Positions 22,560 to 32,371 of a stretch of DNA of 64,000 nucleotides are shown piece by piece; position 1 is the first letter of the stretch, and each line of letters opens with the position of its first letter. Made by a program: the position numbers and the translations under genes. The notes under the pieces were generated by a model. That model was not told where the DNA came from, made no database searches, and saw only the letters and a program-made list of their open reading frames with translations. The DNA comes from Quercus robur. Its lineage: Eukaryota > Streptophyta > Magnoliopsida > Fagales > Fagaceae. The stretch spans positions 50,694,942 to 50,758,941 of the forward strand of contig NC_065542.1 of assembly GCF_932294415.1 (NCBI RefSeq). The letters run 5' to 3'.

Positions 22560-22870
22560 GGTTTCATAGTAAAGAGAGTGCTGATAAATCAGGGAAGTGG
22601 TGCAGAGGTGATGTATCCCAACCTGTTCAAAGGGCTCGGCCTGAAGAATGACGATCTCTCCAAGTACGATACGCCCCTGATGGGGTTTGATGGCCGCATG
22701 GTGATCCTAGAAAGGCAGATCTCGCTCCCTGCGAACATGGAATGTAAGGAGGTAACGATAACATTCATAGGAGTCGCTTTTTTTTCTCCGTACACGGCGA
22801 TCCTTAGAAGGCCGTGGATTCATACAATGGGGGCTATACTGCCCACCCTGCATGTATAGGTCAAGTTCTG
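22560..22870 (+). pseudogene. Aspartic protease domain (inactive)
   Basis: The domain reads VLINQGSGAEVMYP, GFDGRMVILERQISLP and FFSPYTAILRRPWIH. The catalytic D-[ST]-G of retroviral-type aspartic proteases is replaced by NQG at about 22586-22594, so the enzyme would be dead even if translated. A stop follows at about 22858. Confidence 0.85.
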
Positions 22871-23159
22871 CACCGAGTAGGGTATTACCATAGTAAAGGG
22901 CAATCAACAAGTGGCCAGGCAATGCTTGATAGCCACAGTTGACTGAGGAATCAAGCAGAAGGAGTTGATCGAGGAGACTCCCTTATAGCAATTACAGGAA
23001 CCCCAATAGGAAGCAGGGGCTAGCCGTGCCAAGGACTTGGTAAGAGTAAGGATATTACTGGATGACAACAGGAGTTTTCTGATAGGAGCAAGTATGAAGG
23101 ACGAAGAGAGGGTAGAGTTGTTGCTGTTTCTTGTGCAGAATGTTGACATGTTTGCTTAG

Positions 23160-24062
23160 AGCCCGTATGAAGTGCCCAGGATGGACCCTGAGTTCATAGT
23201 TCACAAGCTCAACATGGATCCCTTGTACCCTCCCAAGAAATAGAAGCTGAGAAGATCAGCTAAGGAGCACATCGAGGCTGCCAAGTAAAAGGTCAAGAGA
23301 TTGAAGGAAGCCTGAGCTATAAAGGAGATATTCTTCCCGGAATGGCTCACAAATACCGTGCTGGTAAGAAAGAAGAATGGAAAATGAAAGGTCTGTGTTA
23401 ACTTCACTGACTTAAACTGAGCATGTTCGAAGGATCAATTTACCATGCCGACGATTGATCAGCTGGTAAATGCCACCTATGGGCACCCAAGGATTAGCTT
23501 TCCGGATGCTTTTCAGGGTTATCATTAGATTGCCCTAACTGCCGAAGACCAAGAGAAGACAACATTCATATCCCCTGATGCTAACTATCATTATACTATG
23601 ATGCCTTTTGGGTTAAAGAATGCCGAGGCCACGTATCAACGGATGATAACGAGAATGTTCAGAGATAAGATTGGACACATAGTTGAAGTGTACATTGATG
23701 ATATAGTGGTGAAAAGCAAGCGAGAGATGCAACATATTGATGATCTCAAAGGAGTGTTCGAAGTGCTTTGACAACACAAACTGCGCCTCAACGCCGATAA
23801 GTGTGCTTTTGGAGTAGGGGTTGGCAAGTTCCTAGGGTATTTGATCACTAATCGAGGAATAGAAGTCAACCCTGATCAAATTGGAGTAGTAAAACACCTC
23901 AAGCCGCTGAGCAATCCAAAGGAAATTCAAGTACTGACCGGTATGTCAGTTGCCCTCAACCGGTTTATTTCAAAATTTGTCGACCGATGCCGTCCATTTT
24001 ACCAGTTTTTGAAGAAATGGAAGGGGTTCCAATGGAACGAAGAGTGTGAAAAGGCTTTTTAG
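23160..24062 (+). pseudogene. pol: Reverse transcriptase domain (decayed)
   Basis: Readable from about 23180 (DPEFIVHKLNMD) through PTIDQLVNATYGHP, the substrate loop DANYHYTMMPFGLKNAEATY and the catalytic YIDDIVVKS motif at about 23692-23718, to FLGYLITNRGIEVNPDQIG and the connection region. The motif residues are intact, but stops occur at 23418-23420, 23526-23528, 23769-23771 and 24060-24062. Several of these are explained by CAG to TAG or CGA to TGA changes. Confidence 0.92.
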
Positions 24063-24440
24063 GATTTGAAGGAATATTTGATGCGAGCTCCTATGCTGAC
24101 AGCTCCCAAGTCGAGAGAAGACTTATACATGTACCTCTCGGTGTCCAAACATGCTGTGAGCGCCGTGCTTCTTAGAGATCAAGGCGTGCAACAGCTAGTA
24201 TACTATATCAGCAAAATTTTAGTCGATACCAAGACAAGTATTTGCCACTGGAGAAGCTGGTGTTAGCATCAGTCCACGTTATAAGGAAGCTACCCCATTA
24301 CTTTCAGGCTTATACTGTTTACGTATTGACCGAGTATCCACTACAGTTGTTATTAAAAAAGATCTGACTTCACAGAAAGAATAGTAAAGTGGGGGACTCG
24401 GCTAGGCTCTTTTGACATTTGGTACAGGCCTAGAAGCTCG
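24063..24440 (+). pseudogene. pol: First RNase H domain (gypsy type, decayed)
   Basis: It contains DLYMYLSVSKHAVSAVLLRD then QLVYYISKIL, the usual gypsy RNase H start after the RT connection. It then shifts frame near 24235 and continues as a degraded YPLQLLLKK-like segment. It is inactive because of the frame loss. Confidence 0.75.
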
Positions 24441-24509
24441 ATGAAGGGTCAAGTCCTCGCCAATTTCGTTGCAGAGTTTTCCCTAAGAGGGGGGATGGAG
24501 ATGATTTGC

Positions 24510-24880
24510 TTTATAGAGGTAGTTCCGTGGAAAGTATTTGTGGACGGTGCATCCAACGCATTAGGGGCTAGTGCAGGAATCGTGATCATCACCCCAGAAG
24601 GAATAAAATTGGAGCATTCCTTCAAGTTGGGTTTTAAGGCCTCTAATAACAAAGCCGAGTATGAGGCCCTGCTTGCCAGGTTGAGAGTTGTTTTAGATCT
24701 AGGCGCTAAGGAAGTAGAGGTCTACTCGGACTCTCGATTAGTGGTTAATCAAGTGCGGGGAAACTTTGAGGCCAAGGATCCCCAGATGATGGAGTACTTA
24801 TAGTTGGTAAAGCAAACTATAGACCGCTTCTAGAATGTGAGAATGGTTCAAGTGGCCAAGGGGCAAAACTGACATGCTGA
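24510..24880 (+). pseudogene. pol: Second RNase H domain (archaeal-type, Tat-specific)
   Basis: The sequence WKVFVDGASNALGASAGIVI, FKASNNKAEYEALLARLR and VEVYSDSRLVVNQV holds the catalytic D...E...D residues of RNase H. A second RNase H after the gypsy one is characteristic of the Tat branch. Stops at 24801-24803 and 24870-24872 are explained by CAG to TAG and CGA to TGA. Confidence 0.88.
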
Positions 24881-25099
24881 CTTATTGGCCACATTAGCGT
24901 CATCATTGACAGAGAAAACCCCCCGATTAATCAAAATCGAGTTGGTAGCAGAACCAAATATCAATGCAGGGATAGGTGTTTCACAAGTGACAACAACAGG
25001 ACCATGTTGGATGGATCCGATCATCGACTTTTTGGAGGAGGATCGAGTGCCAGCTGATGATAAAGAAGCAGAAAAAGTACGTCGAATAGCTGCTCGGTA

Positions 25100-26251
25100 C
25101 TAGTTATCAGCTAATCGAAAGTTGTATCAAAGATCTTTTGACGGGCCTTACCTACAGTGTTTGCACCCCAGTAAGATTGAAGAACTCCTGGCCGAGCTGC
25201 ACAAGGAAATGTGTGGCAGTCACGTGGGGGAACATTCTTTAGCTCACCAAGCAATGAATCAGGGATTTTGGTGGCCGTAAATGCAAAGGGATGCAACCAA
25301 ATATGCACGTAAATGTGAGCAGTGTCAGAAACACGTACCGATGATACACCAACCGGCAAGGAGCTTAAATCCCATTTTCAACCCTTGGCCTTTTGTGCAG
25401 TGGGGGCTAGATATCGTTGGTCCGTTCCCTCGAGCTACTAGAAATCAAAGGTTTGTTCTAGTAGCCGTAGATTATTTCACCAAGTAAGTGGAGACAGAGG
25501 CGTTGGCAAACATTCGGGATGTGGATGTTAAGAAATTTGTATGGAGAAACATAGTGACGAGGTTCAGGGTAACAGAGTCCCTAGTGTCAGAAAACAGGTT
25601 GCAATTTGACAGCAGGGCTTTCCGCGAGTTTTGTAGCAGCCTCAGTATCATAAACCAATATTCTATCCCAGCGTATCCGTAGAGCAATGGTCAAGTCGAG
25701 GCTACAAACAAAGTCATTGTGAACGAGTTGAAGAGGAGATTAGAAGGTGCTAAAGGTAGGTGGGTAGAGGAGTTGCCTAATGTGTTGTGGGCATACCGAA
25801 CAACTCCGAGGAAGTCCACGAGAGAAACTCCGTTCTCTTTGACATATGGAGCGGAAGCAGTTATACCAGCGAAAATAAACTTGTGCAGTGCCCAGGTTTC
25901 AAGATTTAACCCTGCCAAGAATTCGGAATTAATGCTAAAACAGTTGAACTTATTGGAAGAGCGTCAGGAATCAACGACTATACGGTTGGCTAAATATCAA
26001 CAAAAGCTTGCCCGGAGATACAACAAGGACGTAAAGAGACAGGAATTTTCCAGTGGGAGATCTGGTACTTCGAAGGGTAGTAGGGAATACACGAGATGTC
26101 AACACAGGAAAGTTAGCGTCGACTTGGGAAGGATCTTATAGAATCACTACCATTGTGGGCACAGGGGCATACTACTTGGAAGATTTGGACGAATGACCAC
26201 TCCCCTAGCCATGAAATGCCCACAATCTAAAGAAATTTTACCACTGATTAT
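25100..26251 (+). pseudogene. pol: Integrase domain (decayed)
   Basis: It has an H-H-C-C zinc finger (HKEMCGSHVGEHS... ARKCEQCQK), the core residues in WGLDIVGPFP and VAVDYFTK, and the Glu of NGQVEATNK. The C-terminal part is readable: ELPNVLWAYRTTPRKSTRET and a GDLVLRRVVGN stretch after a frameshift near 26050. Stops occur at about 25277, 25484 and 25680-25682. All three catalytic acidic residues survive, so decay is through stops and one frameshift. Confidence 0.9.
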
Positions 26252-26389
26252 CAATACACGAGGGTACGGGTTGAGTGTAATATTATATGTGTATATTATT
26301 AATTAATACAACAATGATGTTTATCCATGCAGGTGAATTTGTACTTATAATTTCATCTTTGTTAACTCATTAACTCCGGTCAACAAACG

Positions 26390-26960
26390 CGAGGAAACTT
26401 TATATCAAATTTTACTCTAAGGACAGAAACATGTTTCTCGGTTCGATCTTAATCTCCAGGCAGGTGGAAACTTTATGTCAAATTACTCTAAGGACAAAAA
26501 CCTACTTCTCGGTTCTATCTTAATCACCGGGCAGGTGGAAACCTTATGTCAAATTACTCTGACAGAAACCTGCTTCTTGGTTCGATCTTAATCACTGGGC
26601 AGGTGGAAACCTTATGACAAATTACTCTAAGGACAGAAAGCGGCTTCTCGGTTTGGTCCTAATCACTAGGCAGGTGGAAACCTTATGTCAAATTACTCTA
26701 AGGACATAAATCTACTTTTTGATTAGATCTTAATCGCCAGGCAGGTGGAAACCTTATGTCAAATTAACTCAGAGGATGATAACCTGCTTCTCGATTCGAT
26801 CTCAATCACCGGGCGGTGGAAATCTTATATCAGGTTACCCTAAGGAGCTTAAGGAGTGGGTGGAAACGTTTCGCCAGTTTACTCAAGTTAAAACCTGTTA
26901 CCTAGTTTAATTTTAATTGCTAGGAAAATGGGAACCACATTACAAGCTTTCCTAACGACT
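26390..26960. repeat. 71-bp tandem array inside the retrotransposon
   Basis: The anchor CAGGTGGAAA recurs at 26461, 26532, 26600, 26671 and 26742, with degraded copies near 26814 and 26859. The period is 71 bp (68 once). The unit includes TTATGTCAAATTACTCTAAG and a CTTCTCGGTTCGATCTTAAT core. It lies between integrase and the antisense ORF. Short tandem arrays in this position are known in Tat-branch elements. Confidence 0.93.
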
Positions 26961-27430
26961 AAAGCCCGGCCCATACATGTTTCATACAGCAACTGGGGAC
27001 CTAATGCCAGGGCTTTTTAAATGCGAAAGTTTGGCATTCATTCTCATTAAGTACACCAGCATACATCTAAGTCATTCATAATTGCCGAGTAGACACAGTC
27101 TTAGTACCAACTCTCCCTAGGCATGGAAGGCTCTGGTAAACCTTTTTGGGCATGGTCCTGGCCATTAAATAGGGGCAGCCCTTGACCGGACTACCTGGGC
27201 ATTCATAATAATAATCAACAAAAACAAATAAGGCACAGCATAGCAGTAACAATGTAGTAATTATTTATAAAAATAGCAAAATGTTCAATCATCACACCCA
27301 TAAGGCTAATCAAATAAGCCAAGCATAAAAGTAAATCATTGTTTTGTCGCCACAGCCTGGCGACTATGGGCAAACCAAATAAAAGCAATAAAAATTAACT
27401 AAGTAAAAAGGCAGATTTTGAATTCAAAAG

Positions 27431-29756
27431 TTAGGCAGCAGGATCAGTAGGCAAGAGGGGGGCTACGTCTTCAGTTTGCTGAACTATTGTGGGAGGTTGG
27501 ATTTGAATGCCCTTGAGATGGTCACCAGCACGGAGGTTGCTGATGACTTCCAAGTCAACTAACTCCATGTGGGAGTCAATTTCCTGCACCAGCTCCCTAA
27601 TGCTAGGAGTTTCTTTTTCGTCATCGGCATTTGAGGGATTCTGGATGGGGGGAGCGGGATTTAAGAAGGGGATCTGGTCGGGGTTCCTTAACGAAGAATC
27701 TTCAGGAACCCCCACAGCTTGCAGGGCGGCCAGCCACCTCTCCCCGAACTCGTGCCTCTAGGCTTGGTGGATGACAAGCTCCATAGAGTTTTCCGCGTCA
27801 GCAAAGCCTTCATTGTACCACTTGTTCTCACAAGCCTCCAAAGCTGCCTTCAGGTCGGCAATCTCATTAGCTTGTGCTAGATTCAGGCTCTCTACCTCCG
27901 CCAACTTAAGCTCCGTCCTCCCAAGCTTCATCTCCAGCTCTGCACTCCTTTTATCCATCAGCGCCCGGGCCTTCTCAGAGGCTTGGGCCTTCTTCTCAGC
28001 AACCTCAACAGCTTTTTTCTAGTCCTTCGTTGTGGCCTCCGCTACATCCTTGAGAGCCTTTTCTCATTTGGCGTCCTCAGTGGCCTCCCTCAACCTCTCA
28101 TCAATAAAATGGGTCAACTGCGCAACCTGGTTGCATAAAAGCCACAAGTGTAAAGAAAAAGGAAAATATATACGCTTCATAGTAAATGGAAGAAGGGTAG
28201 GAAGATGTGTTACTACTAAAGTATGCCACTGTAAGCGCTTGGCTAACGACTCATCATTCACACCCAAGAAGAAATGGACGTCTTCGGGCAGTAGCAATCC
28301 TTGGACCAGACTTTGGGCCACTTGCCCCTCTTTTCCCTGTGCCCACACCCTTATGCCGGTTGTTACCGGCAATGGCTCGCCACCAAGCGTGTAGGTGGTC
28401 CTGCCAGCCTGGCTCCTGCCGCGAAGAGGCGGCAATGTGAGACTCGACCTGTGTGGTTAGCTGGGCATCGCCACGGGGCTCTCAGATGGTAATCCCACTA
28501 GAAGCTTGGGGAGGAGCTTGGGGAGGAGTCCTTGATGGCGCGTCCCCTAAACCTGTAGGGGGTTACTCGGTTGTGCGTTACCTCTTCTGAGAACGGGCAG
28601 GGGGAGGAGGAGGAGGGGGAGTTGGATCCCTGCCCTGGGGTTCTTGCTCTTGGGCCACTGACCGAGCACCAGGCATAAATCGGTCAATGGTCAGTGCCCG
28701 TCTTGTCACCATTTCTTCTTCGCTGGAATCAGATTTGGCTACCAAGGAATGTACAGATTTGGCTGTCATCGGCTCAGTAACTTGCACCGGAGCTTCAAGT
28801 TCCCCAACAAGCACGTGAACTCTGCGACTTTGAGACACACGTTTGGCTAATTCGTTTCTCACCAGTGCAAGATCTTCTGCGGTAATGTATCTGGGGCCTA
28901 GGTCCTTAGCTTCATCAACTGTCAGGGAGGGTAGAAGAAAGTTGACGTGACAGATGTCAATGTACAACAGCAATAGGCTATCCACCAACAAAGCTGGCCC
29001 AAAGGGTTGCCAGGTAGTATAAACGGGATTGCAGCCGAGAATCAAATGCGATGCCCGGGGCTGCCAGTCGATGTGCACAAATATTTCAGACCGGAGTATG
29101 AAATTCAAGTCTTTCACATGCACTACACTAAGGTCTGGCTTGAACCTTTTTCTTTCTGCATCAAAACAACACAAAAGTTGGTTAGTGCCTATTTGAGCAA
29201 AATAATCAAGGGTAAAACATAATTAAAAAAGTACAAGATGCTTGGTACCGACCAACATCGCGTGGCGAAAGTAGACAGGGGAGCTCATTGGCCAATTGCC
29301 GCTCACCCGGACGAACTCTCCCGTTGAGTTTCTGTTAGAATCGGGCAGGCATGATATAAGTCGTACCCGCATGTCTCTAGTTTTTAAATAATAATCAAAC
29401 CTAATGTTTCTGCATAGACTATACATAAAGTTGATGTCGTGGTGGTTTAATTGCAACCTATATATTTGGTTTAGTCTACTGACACAACTCACAACTCGGT
29501 AAAAATTGGGGGGGAGTTGGTTGGGGCATAGGCCATAAAACCTAAGGATACCTATGATAAAAGGGTCCACGGGGAACCTAACCCCACCCTCAAGAATGGA
29601 CATCAAAGGAAAAAATGGTACATTGGGATTGGAGCGTCTATGGAGAGCAATATTGCCTTCGTGGCAGTAGGCGATATCAACGTCTCCAGGAATGCCAAAG
29701 GTTGCTCTAAAATCAGCCAAGGCTGCCTCAGACACAAGGAGGTGAGAATATCCCAT
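27431..29756 (-). pseudogene. Antisense ORF of the retrotransposon (Transposase_28 / putative gypsy-type domain)
   Basis: The minus strand encodes a multi-exon protein. Exon 1 (29249-29756) holds SILEGGVRFPVDPFIIGILR, FYGLCPNQLPPNFYRVV, then LQLNHHDINFMYSL, the plant 'putative gypsy type transposon' domain (Pfam Transposase_28 as I recall it). A GT-AG intron of about 93 bp (29156-29248) restores frame into ERKRFKPDLSVVHV. Then come a Pro/Ser-rich linker, a LLLPEDVHFFLGVNDESLA segment, a Lys/Glu/Ala coiled coil (about 27760-28065) and an acidic tail starting MGVPEDSSLRNPDQIPF. In-frame stops at 27758-27760, 28019-28021 and 28064-28066 make it a pseudogene. The function in Tat elements is unknown. 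Confidence 0.85.
29156..29248 (-). other. Probable intron in the antisense ORF
   Basis: Read on the minus strand the segment starts GTACCAAG and ends TTTTGATGCAG. Removing it joins HAMLV to ERKRFKPDLS in frame. A spliceable intron inside a retrotransposon is only expected if the antisense strand is transcribed separately from the genomic RNA. Confidence 0.7.
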
Positions 29757-30189
29757 TCCTAAATTCTAGAATGAAGAAAAATTGAAAGAAAAGGGAGGAG
29801 TAAAGAGAACTTACTTTGGGCTCTAGGAAGTGGTCTGGAATGGAGTGTTTACGTACAGGAGGAATATGCTCGGCAGAGAGGAAATTGAAGGGGAGAGGAT
29901 GCAAAGAGTGAAATGAACAAACTGTGGAAACTATTTATTGGCATGAAGGCATTTAATGAAAGAGGTGGGAAAACCCTTCTGGTTTCTGTTTGTAACTCCC
30001 ACACGTGTGGGCTCAAGCTACAAACTGTCAGATTATGACGACGATAAAATACAACAGGGTGGCATAGCGCTCATTTTGAGAAAGCATTAATGGCTATCTC
30101 GTCCATTTAGTAGCTGACAGTTGGGCTTCTCGAGGAGTCACTAGCACCACGCGGATTGTCCTTGATTCTCTTTCGGTAGCCGGGCACAA

Positions 30190-30205
30190 ATCAATGAGGG
30201 GCTAT
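30190..30205 (+). other. Polypurine tract, probable
   Basis: ATGAGGGG directly precedes CTAT and the 3' LTR start at 30206. This is where plus-strand DNA synthesis is primed in LTR retroelements. It is short and not perfectly purine. Confidence 0.55.
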
Positions 30206-30850
30206 TGTATGGGTGCCAAGGCCTCAGGCCCATTGGGCTTGGGGACCTGACCTAGCAGCCTAGCCCACTTCCTATCCCCACTTCGGACCTATAGCCTCAA
30301 TCCAAGCACCTCAAGGACCGAACTAGGCCCAAGAATTGAGACGAGACTGCATCGTCTTGAACACCTACAACATGCCCCTTCTGGCTACCTTCAACTTGGT
30401 TAGGGTATGATTGCTCGGAGATACTCTACCCAGTAGTGCCTTTGAGAATATCACTGCTGAGCAGGCCTTCGGAGGTGAGAATCAGTTCCAATGCCATTAC
30501 CACCTTTCCAACGGAGCACCCACATAAGAATGATGGAATTGGACCCCCATTCGCACTAGTAAGGAGGAGTAATCATAACACCTCTACTGATCCTAGCCTA
30601 TAAATAGGAGAAGAGAATGAGGAATTAGGGGTTGGTAATTCTGGAGAGAACATTGAGAGAAGAGAGCAAGCACTCTAAGAGAGAAAGGTAGTGACTCTAT
30701 GAGGTAAAGAGAAGGGTTTGAGCAAACAGGAGTGTAGTCGGGTCTCATAGTATAGAGCCACCCATAGTAGGAAACCCAAAGCCCACAATACAAATAGATT
30801 GTGAGCCCAAGGAGAGGCTGAGCCCAATAGTCATATTTTGGGTACGCACA
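30206..30850 (+). repeat. 3' LTR (645 bp)
   Basis: It is the same length as the 5' LTR within one base and carries the same TATAAATA (30599-30606). Differences from the 5' LTR appear denser in the first half than in the second, by eye. It is followed by the target duplication GGTGT at 30851-30855. Confidence 0.95.
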
Positions 30851-30961
30851 GGTGTCTTGGTATGATGATAAATAGCTTATCATCAGAAGCAAATGTCATA
30901 GGTTGAAACTCTTTCAAAAAAATATGTATTAAAATAATAATGTGTAATTTTGTGAAGTTTT

Positions 30962-31220
30962 AAAAACTTATAACCACCGCACACCCTTGGTGCGATGGTC
31001 ACTTCACAAGTATAAGTGCTTGTGGAGTGTGGGGGTAAGAGTTGAGGTTCAAATCTTCAAGAGGGAGCGTGTGCGATGGTCACTTCACAAGTATAAGTGC
31101 TTGTGGAGTGTAGGGGCAAGAGTCGGGGTTCAAATCTTTAAGAGAGAGCTTCACACACATATATATTTAGATTAGGTTAGAGTAGAATTCTATCTTGTAA
31201 AAAAAAAAAAAAAAACTTAT
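30962..31220 (+). mobile_element. tRNA-derived SINE with a tandemly duplicated promoter head
   Basis: A 10-bp target duplication (AAAAACTTAT at 30962-30971 and 31211-31220) flanks it. The head containing TGCGATGGTCACTTCACAAG and box B GGTTCAAATC occurs twice with an 81-bp period (box B at 31046-31055 and 31127-31136). The single tail reads TTAGATTAGGTTAGAGTAGA and ends in poly-A. A reverse-oriented tail fragment of the same family lies at 54550-54635. Confidence 0.85.
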
Positions 31221-31280
31221 GAGAAAATATTATATTGTAGATTGTAAATTACAAATAAACCAAAAAAAACTCTCCTAAAA

Positions 31281-31475
31281 AATCAAAACAAAAGAGAAGT
31301 ATTGAAAATTAGAATGGGCCTCATTTACGTGAAGACAGTATCTGTGATTAGGCCCATTAAATTAAACGTCTTCTCCCATCTCTCTCATTCTGTGATTTGA
31401 AAAAAACAAAAATATAAACAAAACAAAACAACAACCAAAAAAAAAAAAGGGATGATAAGGACTCGATTGGTATTT
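31281..31475 (+). pseudogene. Truncated copy of the small membrane-protein gene 5' end
   Basis: The segment reproduces the promoter, 5' leader and first codons of the gene at 34580. It has TGGGCC (31315-31320), GGCCCATTAAATTAA (from 31351), TCTCTCTCATTCTGTGATTTG, then ATGATAAGGACTCGATTGGT at 31452. Similarity stops right after that and the frame runs out. It is 3.1 kb upstream of the intact copy, in the same orientation. Confidence 0.85.
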
Positions 31476-31697
31476 GCGGGAAAGTCCGAGACTTTTCCTG
31501 ACATCAAGTACAAAAGTAAAATCAACCCTGTTAAAAGGCTTTTCTAAATCAATTTAATATTTCTATTTTTTTTTTCTTTCCCATTAATGGATGATTTCAC
31601 GGGCTGAGAACAGGTTACCTCGAATAAAACGTCCAGGAGTAAATGCAGCTTGCCGAGGTGTAATGAATTTAAGTAATAATTTTAGTCAATTAATAAG

Positions 31698-31862
31698 AGG
31701 ATTTTATTAATGTGTGTCCTAAGGACACATATTAATTTCTATTTTTGAAAAAAAAAATTTCAAGAATTAAAAAGGTAATAACAATTTTTTCAATTTTTAA
31801 GAAAATGTTTTTAAAAATATAAAATTTAATGTGTGCCTTAAGGATATACATTAACCAAACCC
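31698..31862. mobile_element. 165-bp MITE, hAT-like, 8-bp TSD (TTAATAAG)
   Basis: TTAATAAG flanks it at 31690-31697 and 31863-31870. Its ends are AGGATTTTATTAATGTGTG and, reversed, GGGTTTGGTTAATGTATA. Each end contains a near-palindrome around TTAATGTGT...ACACATTAA. A related copy is at about 45318-45487. Confidence 0.75.
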
Positions 31863-31869
31863 TTAATAA

Positions 31870-32370
31870 GAAGCTTTGAAATTGATTTGTATGAGACTTG
31901 AGAGAGACATTACATAAACTTTGGATGGCAATTGTTGTATGAGCTTTGACATTGCCGCTTGGACATCCTTTAATTCTTGAGGTTCTATCCTTAGCTCTTC
32001 TTTATACCGTTGGGTCTTTCAGAGGGAGGCATATTGGTTTCCTAATGTTTATTTTGGATTTTATAATAGATTCTTAATTCATAAAAATAAAAAAAATAAA
32101 AAATAAAAAATAAATTGAAAATATTACTAACATCTAAGAGCCATGTATCTTAAGTGACATTTTCTAGTGTTTTTAGTGAAGACTTTCAAGCTTCAAATCC
32201 TTGTTCCTTCGCTATCAACTTATTAAAAATAATACTAATAATAGAAAAAAGAATAAAATATTAACTAAAAAAAGGATTTTTTGGAAGAGTACTTTTTGCA
32301 GGGATATTTGCCATCTAGCATAAGTGCATAACTTTTAGAGATTATTTTGTTAGTAATCTTGGTTTTGAAA
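31870..32370. other. Non-coding stretch
   Basis: AT-rich sequence with A-rich simple repeats near 32085-32115. I see no gene or recognisable element. Confidence 0.5.
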
Positions 32371-32371
32371 C

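Larger units (their letters stand above)
20212..30850 (+). mobile_element. Ty3/gypsy LTR retrotransposon, Tat-type, full length but decayed
   Basis: It has two LTRs (20212-20855 and 30206-30850, starting TGTATGGGTG and ending GCACA), flanked by the 5-bp target duplication GGTGT (20207-20211 and 30851-30855). The internal order is gag, protease, reverse transcriptase, RNase H, a second RNase H and integrase, then a 71-bp tandem array and an antisense ORF. The dual RNase H and the antisense ORF are features of the Tat branch. Many stops and frameshifts make it non-autonomous now. The LTRs differ visibly, mainly by transitions, so the insertion is not recent. Confidence 0.95.
20103..30935 (+). 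mobile_element. tRNA-derived SINE, split by an LTR retrotransposon
   Basis: The SINE body is 20120-20211 plus 30856-30918, about 155 bp once the insertion is removed. The left part has a perfect RNA polymerase III box A (TAGCTCAACTGG, 20132-20143) and box B (GGTTCAATCCC, 20176-20186). A 17-bp target duplication (AAAATATGTATTAAAAT) flanks the whole at 20103-20119 and 30919-30935. The body is interrupted at GGTGT by a Ty3/gypsy element. It resembles a tRNA gene but lacks the 3' half expected of a real tRNA and carries a SINE tail. Confidence 0.88.

Noticed and set aside
26401..26880. CRISPR-like array
   Set aside because: The 71-bp units are contiguous tandem repeats without unique spacers and lie inside a plant retrotransposon.
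28207..28440. Plus-strand frames in the antisense ORF region
   Set aside because: They are shadows of the minus-strand coding sequence, which has the recognisable domain.
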